Shown here piece after piece: positions 8,858 through 16,405 of a stretch of DNA of 64,000 nucleotides (position 1 is its first letter; each line of letters begins with the position of its first letter). The position numbers and the translations under genes were made by a program. Under the pieces are notes generated by a model. It did no database searches, had not been told where the DNA came from, and saw nothing but the letters and a program-made list of their open reading frames with translations. The stretch is taken from NCBI RefSeq assembly GCF_000744605.1, contig NZ_JQMG01000001.1, positions 496,001 through 560,000 on the forward strand, given 5' to 3'. This DNA comes from Methylotenera sp. L2L1 (lineage in GTDB: Bacteria; Pseudomonadota; Gammaproteobacteria; Burkholderiales; Methylophilaceae).

Positions 8858-9334
8858 TCAACGCGCGTTGCCAGACTTCATTAGATTTTCTACATACAAC
8901 TTCGTCACAACACCGCGCTTTATTTTCACCAACTTGCCCTTCGGGTTGTAAATAAAAGTGGTTGGCATCACATCCGCCGCACCAATCTGCTCAATAACGC
9001 TATCATCACCCAGCACAATCGGATAAGACATCAGCATGTCGTCCACATACTCATTAACCTCTTTCACGTCTTTATAGTCAAACACCACACCTAACACGAC
9101 AAGGTCCTTTTGTTGATGCTGGTCATACAAATTAACCAGATCAGGCACCTCTTCCAGACATGGCGGACACCACGTCGCCCAATAATTCACTAATACCCAC
9201 TTCCCTTTGTACTGAGAAAGTTGATGTTGAACTCCCGCCATATCCTTAAGTAAAAAATTAGGTTTCGCAGCCACATCAGCATACGAGAAGCAACTCAGTA
9301 GCAACATCAACAAACCTAATAAAAACTTATTCAT
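8858..9334 (-). CDS. TlpA/ResA-like periplasmic thioredoxin
   Basis: A 158-residue protein with a signal peptide or membrane anchor at residues 1-19, then a TlpA-type fold: PNFLLKDMAGVQHQLSQYKG, the redox motif WCPPC at 55-59, and a cis-proline region ADVMPTTFIYNPKG. Such proteins reduce disulfides outside the cytoplasm, often in cytochrome c maturation, which would be useful to an organism with several c-type cytochromes. No ccm genes are near, so the partner cannot be named. Single gene. Confidence 0.88.
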   Translation of the reverse strand: MNKFLLGLLMLLLSCFSYADVAAKPNFLLKDMAGVQHQLSQYKGKWVLVNYWATWCPPCLEEVPDLVNLYDQHQQKDLVVLGVVFDYKDVKEVNEYVDDMLMSYPIVLGDDSVIEQIGAADVMPTTFIYNPKGKLVKIKRGVVTKLYVENLMKSGNAR

Positions 9335-9503
9335 AAATCCACCATAAAAACAGCAACATACTATTTATCAATCAAGAATATACAAACTAGCAAAAACATT
9401 TTTTTAGATGTATGCTATTCGTAACGTATTGTTTATACTAATCTTCACATAAGCAATATCATACAATCATCCACACACATAAATTGATTGCAAAAAAAAT
9501 AAT

Positions 9504-11075
9504 ATGGCATTAAACCTCAACATTCCAGTATTGCTAGAACATCCAGTATTTATTGCCGAAACACGCCCTCAGAAAATACACCAACTGTTACAAGAACTTA
9601 ATACACAAGACCCCGTTGATATTGCCACGCATTTACACAATGAGTTGGAAACACTTAATCGTCAGAAAGTTTCTCCCAACCAAAGGATGCAAGCATTAGA
9701 CTGCTATCGCACCCTAATCATCAACACAACAAACGCACTTGCATCAGACTACATCAATGCGACGCTACCTCTCGAAGACAAAGCAAAATCTGCCGCGCTG
9801 GCTTGTGAATCACTATGGTTAGAACTTGGCTACGGCTACAAACTTATATTAATCGACTTACAGAACCAACTCATCAAATTACGCACAGATAAAAACTCAG
9901 CTATCGCTATTCAGCGCGCCATGCATGCCATCGCGCAACACGCATTAGTTCACTATCAAACTTATCTGACCCCGCCCAATCATATTTGGAGCGACTTACA
10001 TCAACTCTACTTTTGCGCCGCTAAACTTGGCATCATGCATACGAACATTCAAGATGATTCGGCTCAATTAAAAACTAAAACCTACGCACATTTACTGACT
10101 TCAATAGAAGACACTTACAAGCACACGCTACTCATGAGCTTGTCGCAGCCACATCACTTAATACAGCAAGACATCAGTGCAATTGCAGATTACTTAGCAC
10201 ACCATGTTAGCACCGCAAGAGTCACCGCTATCGAACCTTTAGAAAACAGCTCGGGTGCTTTCATTATCAATTTAACATCAGATGCTCCCCCAACCCCGTA
10301 CAGCAAGCAGAAATCTGCACCTAATCCAGACTCAGAGCTACTGCTGCACACCATAGACCTTATTCGCGATATTCATGAAGACCTTAATAAGCTTCAAAAT
10401 CGCACTATCCCTGTCAATGGCAGCATTAGTGCAGATGCAAACCATAATGACTATATGGAACTACTTGCATACCTCATTACAAACTGGGGCATCTCACCTA
10501 AACGTGTTTTTAGTCGCTCAGCTAAAAATGGCGACATTGAGCTCGTTGCAGGCATGGACGATATTCACAACATCATTAATGCTACGAAGGCTAGCACCGA
10601 CAGCAGTAACTTAGCCCTTAACGCTACTCACGTCACACCGTCACGCTGGAAAATATTAAACATCAGCGCAACCGGCATATCGATTAGACGCTACCACAAT
10701 GCCGAAAAAAACATTAAAGTTGGTGGGTTGGTTGCACTCAGAGGAAAGCACGAACAACAATGGTCAATAGGCTTTGTAAAATGGGCCAATTGTGGCACAA
10801 GAGATCGCCTAGATATCGGAATTCAGTTGATTGCACCTTATGCAGACAGTGCAATCGCAAAGATATTTCAGCACAGTACCAACAATAACATCCTAGTACT
10901 GCCAGAAATTACAGCCGTAAAACAAGCAGCAACGATCATTGCTCCAAGAGGCACTTATATCAACGGTCGCCAACTGACATTTACGTGCAATCAAAAAACT
11001 GAGCAGGTTGCGCTTAATAAGTTAATAGAAAGAACCCATGACGTTGAGCGCATTCAATTCAATGTCATTAAGTGA
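9504..11075 (+). CDS. Large conserved hypothetical protein with C-terminal PilZ-like domain
   Basis: A 523-residue soluble protein. Residues 1-330 are mostly helical with no motif I recognise. Residues 380-470 look like a PilZ beta-barrel: RWKILNISATGISIRR contains the Asn-x-Ser-x-x-Gly motif, then VGGLVALRG, and WSIGFVKWA. PilZ domains bind cyclic di-GMP through this motif plus an upstream Arg-x-x-x-Arg. The Arg pair is not clear here, so binding is uncertain. Single gene, AT-rich leader, weak ribosome site. A GGDEF cyclase elsewhere in the window (42003-43532) makes a c-di-GMP link plausible but unproven. Confidence 0.6.
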   Translation: MALNLNIPVLLEHPVFIAETRPQKIHQLLQELNTQDPVDIATHLHNELETLNRQKVSPNQRMQALDCYRTLIINTTNALASDYINATLPLEDKAKSAALACESLWLELGYGYKLILIDLQNQLIKLRTDKNSAIAIQRAMHAIAQHALVHYQTYLTPPNHIWSDLHQLYFCAAKLGIMHTNIQDDSAQLKTKTYAHLLTSIEDTYKHTLLMSLSQPHHLIQQDISAIADYLAHHVSTARVTAIEPLENSSGAFIINLTSDAPPTPYSKQKSAPNPDSELLLHTIDLIRDIHEDLNKLQNRTIPVNGSISADANHNDYMELLAYLITNWGISPKRVFSRSAKNGDIELVAGMDDIHNIINATKASTDSSNLALNATHVTPSRWKILNISATGISIRRYHNAEKNIKVGGLVALRGKHEQQWSIGFVKWANCGTRDRLDIGIQLIAPYADSAIAKIFQHSTNNNILVLPEITAVKQAATIIAPRGTYINGRQLTFTCNQKTEQVALNKLIERTHDVERIQFNVIK

Positions 11076-11310
11076 ACGTAGGCTAACTGTAACAATCTAT
11101 CTCATGATAGAAATGGTTTATGACATGCGATGAGTTGCGATTCAAATCACATTCAACCACTTACGGCACCTCTCAACATTTACTACACCACGAAATAATA
11201 TAAAATTTAAATCTTACTGGGCATCATTTAGACTTCACTAAAACATTTTTTTTCGTTACGATACACATTTTCAAGTATTATTAGTCATATTCAATTTAAA
11301 GGTTTTTTCT

Positions 11311-11637
11311 ATGAGCGAACACATCACACACCTTAGCGATGCAAGTTTTGAACAAGATGTTCTACAATCGCAAATTCCAGTGCTAGTAGACTACTGGGCA
11401 GAGTGGTGTGGCCCATGCAAAATGATTGCACCAATTCTTGATGAGATTTCAAAAGAATATGCTGGCCGTATCAAAGTTGCTAAACTAAACATTGATGACA
11501 ACCAACAAACACCACCTAAATATGGCATTCGTGGTATTCCTACACTCATGTTATTTAAAAATGGTAACGTAGAAGCAACTAAAGTTGGTGCGCTATCTAA
11601 ATCGCAACTAACAGCTTTTATTGACAGCAACATCTAA
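11311..11637 (+). CDS. trxA: Thioredoxin 1
   Basis: A classic 108-residue cytoplasmic thioredoxin: [18 protein letters not shown] with the redox pair Cys33/Cys36, and the cis-proline region [12 protein letters not shown]. It reduces protein disulfides, including those of ribonucleotide reductase, and is reduced by thioredoxin reductase. It stands just upstream of rho, the same order as in E. coli. A hairpin between the two (11665-11700) separates the transcripts. Confidence 0.97.
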   Translation: MSEHITHLSDASFEQDVLQSQIPVLVDYWAEWCGPCKMIAPILDEISKEYAGRIKVAKLNIDDNQQTPPKYGIRGIPTLMLFKNGNVEATKVGALSKSQLTAFIDSNI

Positions 11638-11664
11638 ACCCATTACGCTTAGCATAAATCAAGC

Positions 11665-11700
11665 GCTTGGTTTTAAACACGTAAAGCTTTAAAACCAAGC
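11665..11700 (+). terminator. Hairpin between trxA and rho
   Basis: GCTTGGTTTTAAA and TTTAAAACCAAGC pair perfectly over 13 bp around a 10-base loop, 27 bases after the trxA stop. There is no T-run after it. Confidence 0.6.
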
Positions 11701-11793
11701 ACCACCCCCTTCAGGCAACAAAAACTTAGCCTCTGGCATTTAAATCTAAAGCCTTACATTATCTCTACACACATCTTGTTCTAGCGAGACCTC

Positions 11794-13053
11794 ATGCATC
11801 TATCAGACCTCAAACATCTACCCGTTACAGAATTAGTAGAAATGGCCATTGCCAACGAAATCGACAATGCCAGCCGCATGCGAAAACAAGATTTAATTTT
11901 TGCCATTCTAAAAAATAAGGCAAAAAAGGGTGAAAGCATTTTTGGAGATGGCACTTTAGAAGTTTTACAAGATGGCTTTGGCTTTTTAAGATCACCAGAC
12001 ACCTCTTATTTAGCAGGTCCTGACGATATTTACGTCTCACCATCTCAGATTCGCCGCTTTAATTTACATACTGGCGACAGTATTCAAGGTGAAATTCGCA
12101 TCCCTAAAGATGGCGAGCGTTACTTTGCTTTAGTTAAAGTGGACATGGTGAATGGCGAGGCGCCTGAAAACACCAAACATAAAATTCTGTTTGAAAACTT
12201 AACGCCTTTATTCCCTACCATTCCACTTACGCTAGAGCGTGATATCAAAGGTGCGGAAAACATTACTAGCCGCGTCATCGATATGATTGCGCCAATTGGT
12301 AAAGGTCAACGTGGCCTGCTGGTTGCCAGCCCGAAAAGCGGCAAAACGGTGATGATGCAAAACATTGCTCATGCCATTACCGCCAACCATCCTGATGTAA
12401 TTTTAATCGTACTGCTCATCGATGAACGTCCTGAAGAAGTGACAGAAATGACACGCTCAGTCAAAGGCGAAGTGGTTGCTTCTACGTTTGACGAGCCAGC
12501 GACACGCCACGTGCAAGTTGCCGAAATGGTGCTGGAAAAAGCCAAACGTTTGGTTGAGCATAAAAAAGATGTAGTGATCTTACTAGACTCTATCACGCGC
12601 CTAGCGCGCGCATACAACACTGTCATCCCATCATCAGGCAAAGTGCTTACTGGTGGCGTGGATGCCAACGCATTGCAACGCCCTAAAAGATTCTTTGGTG
12701 CAGCTAGAAATGTTGAAGAAGGTGGCTCACTCACCATTATTGCTACTGCGCTGGTTGATACCGGCTCACGCATGGATGACGTTATCTATGAAGAGTTTAA
12801 AGGTACCGGCAACATGGAGATTCATCTTGATCGCCGCATGGCAGAAAAACGCCAGTACCCAGCAATCAACGTCAATAAATCTGGCACACGTCGTGAAGAG
12901 TTGCTAATCGAAAAAGATGTACTACAAAAAATCTGGGTATTACGCAAACTACTCTATCCGATGGATGACCTTGAAGCGATGGAGTTCTTGTTGGACAAAA
13001 TCAAGTCAACTAAAAACAATGCGGATTTTTTTGACAGTATGCGTAGAGGCTAA
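11794..13053 (+). CDS. rho: Transcription termination factor Rho
   Basis: Rho is the hexameric RNA helicase that ends transcription at rut sites. The 419-residue product has the usual length and order: N-terminal helical domain (1-45), cold-shock-like RNA-binding domain (50-125) with [21 protein letters not shown], Walker A SPKSGKT (179-185), Walker [12 protein letters not shown], and the Q- and R-loop regions [20 protein letters not shown]. It lies directly after trxA. No insertion or truncation is seen. Confidence 0.98.
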   Translation: MHLSDLKHLPVTELVEMAIANEIDNASRMRKQDLIFAILKNKAKKGESIFGDGTLEVLQDGFGFLRSPDTSYLAGPDDIYVSPSQIRRFNLHTGDSIQGEIRIPKDGERYFALVKVDMVNGEAPENTKHKILFENLTPLFPTIPLTLERDIKGAENITSRVIDMIAPIGKGQRGLLVASPKSGKTVMMQNIAHAITANHPDVILIVLLIDERPEEVTEMTRSVKGEVVASTFDEPATRHVQVAEMVLEKAKRLVEHKKDVVILLDSITRLARAYNTVIPSSGKVLTGGVDANALQRPKRFFGAARNVEEGGSLTIIATALVDTGSRMDDVIYEEFKGTGNMEIHLDRRMAEKRQYPAINVNKSGTRREELLIEKDVLQKIWVLRKLLYPMDDLEAMEFLLDKIKSTKNNADFFDSMRRG

Positions 13054-13172
13054 CTCCTTTACACCAAACAATTTTTCTTGCATAGCGTCAGCAATGTAAA
13101 TATAATGCTGAGTTATCGCAAAAATTTGCAACATATGCCGTATCGTTCGGCAATCAATAAGAGGCTATTATT

Positions 13173-13415
13173 ATGAAAGATGGAATTCATCCAGAATACC
13201 GTGAAGTTGTGTTTCAAGACATTGGTGCTGACTTTACTTTTTTAACTCGCTCTACTATCCACGCAAGAGACACAATTAAGTGGACTGATGGTAAAGAGTA
13301 CCCATTGGTTAAAATTGAAGTATCTTCAAAATCACACCCGTTTTACACTGGTAAACAAATGATTCTTGATACGGCTGGCCGTGTTGATAAATTCCGTAAA
13401 AAATACGGTATGTAA
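13173..13415 (+). CDS. rpmE2: 50S ribosomal protein L31, type B (zinc-free)
   Basis: An 80-residue L31 of the type B (C-minus) class: [29 protein letters not shown] and a basic tail [12 protein letters not shown]. It lacks the CxxC zinc pair of type A L31. In bacteria with both forms, type B replaces type A when zinc is scarce; here it may be the only form, which cannot be judged from this window. ATG at 13173 has AAGAGG upstream. It is followed by a strong terminator. Confidence 0.95.
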   Translation: MKDGIHPEYREVVFQDIGADFTFLTRSTIHARDTIKWTDGKEYPLVKIEVSSKSHPFYTGKQMILDTAGRVDKFRKKYGM

Positions 13416-13454
13416 TCAAAAAGTTACGAACCTGCTTGCAGATTATCGTTCATC

Positions 13455-13483
13455 AAAAGGCAGCTTAGGCTGCCTTTTGTTTT
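13455..13483 (+). terminator. Rho-independent terminator after rpmE2
   Basis: AAAAGGCAGC and GCTGCCTTTT pair perfectly with loop TTAG, followed by GTTTT. A textbook intrinsic terminator. Confidence 0.92.
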
Positions 13484-13559
13484 AGTATGATGTTTATCCA
13501 ACTCTCTTGCTCATATAAAATGAGCACACCTCAATGATGCAGATACCGAGCTAATCAAT

Positions 13560-15212
13560 ATGCGCTTCCAACTTGATCACGACTGGCAAGGCAATATGTC
13601 TACACCTCGCGCACGCATAGGTGAGAACGCAAAATCACAATTACTCATCCTCTTATCTATTATTTGGATTTTTCTTGGCCTTATCGGCCACACACCATGG
13701 AAGCCATTAGAAACGAGTAGCATCAGCATCGTTAAGGACATTCTAGACAACGGTCATTTAATTGCACCTTTAGCTGCCAACCAAACACTGTTAGATTTAC
13801 CCCCGCTCTACCACCTCTCTGCTGCAGGTAGTGCCAAGCTATTCAGTCCATGGCTGGATATGCACGACGGTGCTCGCCTCATTAATGCATTCTGGATGTC
13901 TATTACATTATTGATGGTAGGCATGGCTGGTCGCGAACTGTGGACTCGCGGTGTAGGTCGCTACGCGACATTTATCATGATAGGGACTATCGGCCTTATT
14001 TTAAATGCTCACAGCCTCAATGCCGAAGTCGCTACGCTCACTAGCACTGCAACAGGTTTTTATGCATTTGCACTGTCAAAGCGCAGACCATGGAGGGCAA
14101 GTGTGCTGTTGGGCGCTGCAATTGCAGTGGGATTTTTGTCCAAAGGATTATTACCAGCACTTATTTTAATCGGTACAGGGGTATTGTTAGGACTGACCTT
14201 TAGTCACTGGCGCACAAAGAGTTTTGCAATATTTTTCAGCACTGCACTTTTGGTCGCAATTCCTTTTGTCGCTTTATGGCTAGTTCCTTTTATATTATAT
14301 TTTCCTGGCTTATTTCACGCATGGCTTAAGGCTGAGTTAACCAACTTCAATCACTATAACTATGTTTACTTTTTTAAAATACTCATCTGGTATGCATGGC
14401 CTGCCTTACCCTTAGCATTGTGGAGTCTATGGCGCTACCGCCTGCAACTGCTCGGGAAACCAAGATTTCAGCTGATGCTTGTTTTCTTTATTTGCAGCTT
14501 AATTGCGCTAGGTGCAGGTGCCGATAATAGGGACATCAACGCACTAACCTTGCTATTACCACTAGTTGCACTTGGTGCTGGTAGCGTTGACCATCTGAAA
14601 CGTGGCGCTGCATCAGCCCTAAACTGGTTTGGCATCTCTTTATTTGGTTTAGCAGGTGCACTCATCTGGCTTGGCTGGTTTGCAATGGTGGCGGGCTATC
14701 CTAGCAAAATCAAAGAGCGCATGCAGTTTTTATCTGGCTCCGACAATGCCGACCTAAGCATTATCAGCCTAACGCTTGCTATCACTATCACTAGCATCTG
14801 GATTTTCACATGTGTAAGAGCGAGACAAAGCAACCGTGCTGCGGTGACTAACTGGGCTGTAGGCATGACGTTTGGATGGGGCTTGCTGATGACGCTATGG
14901 CTACCATGGATCGATAGCGCGAAAAGCTATATGCCAGTATTTAAAAGCCTGCAGGAATCGATGCCGAGCAGCACCTCTTGCATTAACAGCCTTAATATTG
15001 GGCAGTCACAACGACTGCTATTACACTACTACACTAATCTTCAACTAGAGTCTCTCGGTAGCTCCCAATCGGCTAACTGTGACTTTTATCTGATTCAAGA
15101 TGAAAGAGGCTTAACAAGAATGCAACCAGCGGACGAATGGAAGTTAATCTGGCAAGGAAAAAGATCTGCTGACAGAAAAGAAAGCTTTAGACTTTATCAG
15201 CGTCAGCAATAA
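13560..15212 (+). CDS. ArnT-like membrane glycosyltransferase (PMT/GT-C family)
   Basis: A 550-residue membrane protein with about 11-12 hydrophobic segments. The first loop after TM1 has PWKPLETSSISIVKDIL and LLDLPPLYHLSAAGSAKLF, the region where GT-C enzymes of the ArnT/PMT family place catalytic acidic residues (usually Asp-Glu; here less canonical). These enzymes move sugars from polyprenyl-phosphate donors to lipid A, lipids or proteins in the periplasm. The substrate cannot be told. An alternative start is the ATG at 13596. Single gene, ended by the hairpin at 15243-15280. Confidence 0.72.
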   Translation: MRFQLDHDWQGNMSTPRARIGENAKSQLLILLSIIWIFLGLIGHTPWKPLETSSISIVKDILDNGHLIAPLAANQTLLDLPPLYHLSAAGSAKLFSPWLDMHDGARLINAFWMSITLLMVGMAGRELWTRGVGRYATFIMIGTIGLILNAHSLNAEVATLTSTATGFYAFALSKRRPWRASVLLGAAIAVGFLSKGLLPALILIGTGVLLGLTFSHWRTKSFAIFFSTALLVAIPFVALWLVPFILYFPGLFHAWLKAELTNFNHYNYVYFFKILIWYAWPALPLALWSLWRYRLQLLGKPRFQLMLVFFICSLIALGAGADNRDINALTLLLPLVALGAGSVDHLKRGAASALNWFGISLFGLAGALIWLGWFAMVAGYPSKIKERMQFLSGSDNADLSIISLTLAITITSIWIFTCVRARQSNRAAVTNWAVGMTFGWGLLMTLWLPWIDSAKSYMPVFKSLQESMPSSTSCINSLNIGQSQRLLLHYYTNLQLESLGSSQSANCDFYLIQDERGLTRMQPADEWKLIWQGKRSADRKESFRLYQRQQ

Positions 15213-15242
15213 AAAAGTCGACCTGTATTAGCTGCTTTCCTT

Positions 15243-15280
15243 ATCCAAAAACTGCATCCTTATGTCAGCAGTTTTTGGAT
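15243..15280. terminator. Hairpin between convergent glycosyltransferase and fdsD
   Basis: ATCCAAAAACTGC and GCAGTTTTTGGAT pair perfectly over 13 bp around a 12-base loop. It is symmetric and lies between convergent genes, so it may end both transcripts. Confidence 0.65.
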
Positions 15281-15334
15281 GAGCACCCAAGTCAATGCAT
15301 ACTAAAGTGTTTATAACTGCAAATGGGCTTAGGC

Positions 15335-15553
15335 TTACAACTGCAAGTGCGCTTTGATTGCGCTCTGAACTTTTAGATGCAACCCTACTCCACCCTGAAC
15401 ATTCACATACTCTGCAATTTGCTTACGCATCGGTAACGCCCAAAAGCGATTGAGATGCCCGGCAATGTCTTCCTGAGCATGACTCTGATTCGGATAAGAC
15501 TCGTAAAAATCACCGATCTGATTCGCCATTGAAATTAAACGTTGGATATCCAT
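15335..15553 (-). CDS. fdsD: NAD-dependent formate dehydrogenase delta subunit
   Basis: A 72-residue protein with the family pattern LISMANQIGDFYESYP, AQEDIAGHLNRFWALPMRKQI. FdsD is the small subunit of the soluble fdsGBACD formate dehydrogenase; it is needed for an active complex and is thought to help the FdhD-dependent maturation of the molybdenum site. It comes last in the cluster, 21 bases after fdhD. An alternative name in some genomes is formate dehydrogenase subunit delta. Confidence 0.93.
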   Translation of the reverse strand: MDIQRLISMANQIGDFYESYPNQSHAQEDIAGHLNRFWALPMRKQIAEYVNVQGGVGLHLKVQSAIKAHLQL

Positions 15554-15574
15554 ATACTCTAACTTTTCTATCTC

Positions 15575-16396
15575 TTATTGTTTCAAAATTCTTTCGCCGT
15601 GACTATAAGCTACATACCTATTCTCGCGCGCAAAACCTAGTAAAGTTAAGCCACATTCTTTTGCTACACGTACAGCCAATCCTGTGGGCGCTGATACGGC
15701 AACCAACAAACTGACGCCAGCACTAGCTGTTTTCTGCACCATCTCAAAACTGGCACGACTCGTGGTGATAATAAAACCATCTCGAGCAAGCTCAGACTTG
15801 ACACTACTTTTTTCAAGCGCACCAACAAGTTTATCAAGCGCGTTATGTCGACCAACATCTTCACGCACAATACTCAATGTGCCATCAGCCAACGCGTATG
15901 CGCTAGCATGCGTTGCGCCTGTTTGCTGCTGCAACACCTGCCTTGCTTGCATAGCGTGTAATGCGCGCATAATACTTTCCGCAGCAAATGCAGATTGAGA
16001 CATTAAGCGCTGAGGGTAACGTACGGCCTGAGCCAAACTTTCTGCACCACACAAACCACAACCAGTCTTACCTGCTAATGTACGGCGCCGCTCTTTCAAC
16101 TGCACAAAACGTTCGGTCGCAATCTCACAATGCAACTCAATACCATTATCTCGCACTTGAACATCGATATCGTATAACTCGCTAGCACTCTCGACAATGC
16201 CTTCAGATAGCGAAAAACCCAATGCAAAATCATCTAAGTCTTGGGCTGTTGCCAACATGACAGCATGAGAAACACCGTTATAAACTAATGCAACCGGCGT
16301 TTCTTCTGCCAAGCAATCCGAGGCTAGCTGTAGCTTTCCATCTTGCCACTGCTCAACCTCGAACTGACTGGTAGATGCATCTAATATTAAAGACAG
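15575..16396 (-). CDS. fdhD: Formate dehydrogenase sulfur carrier FdhD (FdsC), probable CTG start
   Basis: FdhD passes sulfur from the cysteine desulfurase to the bis-MGD cofactor before it enters formate dehydrogenase. The Cys loop TGCGLCGAESL and GEVGRHN-like EDVGRHNALDKL are present. The first standard start codon, TTG at 16312, would cut the conserved N-terminus. The open frame continues up to the fdsA stop and encodes WQDGKLQLASDCLAEETPV, which belongs to the family. The best-placed initiator is CTG at 16396, six bases after AGGAG. I therefore give a 273-residue product. Start inferred; function certain. Confidence 0.88.
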   Translation of the reverse strand: MSLILDASTSQFEVEQWQDGKLQLASDCLAEETPVALVYNGVSHAVMLATAQDLDDFALGFSLSEGIVESASELYDIDVQVRDNGIELHCEIATERFVQLKERRRTLAGKTGCGLCGAESLAQAVRYPQRLMSQSAFAAESIMRALHAMQARQVLQQQTGATHASAYALADGTLSIVREDVGRHNALDKLVGALEKSSVKSELARDGFIITTSRASFEMVQKTASAGVSLLVAVSAPTGLAVRVAKECGLTLLGFARENRYVAYSHGERILKQ

Positions 16397-16405
16397 CCTA
16401 AACTC

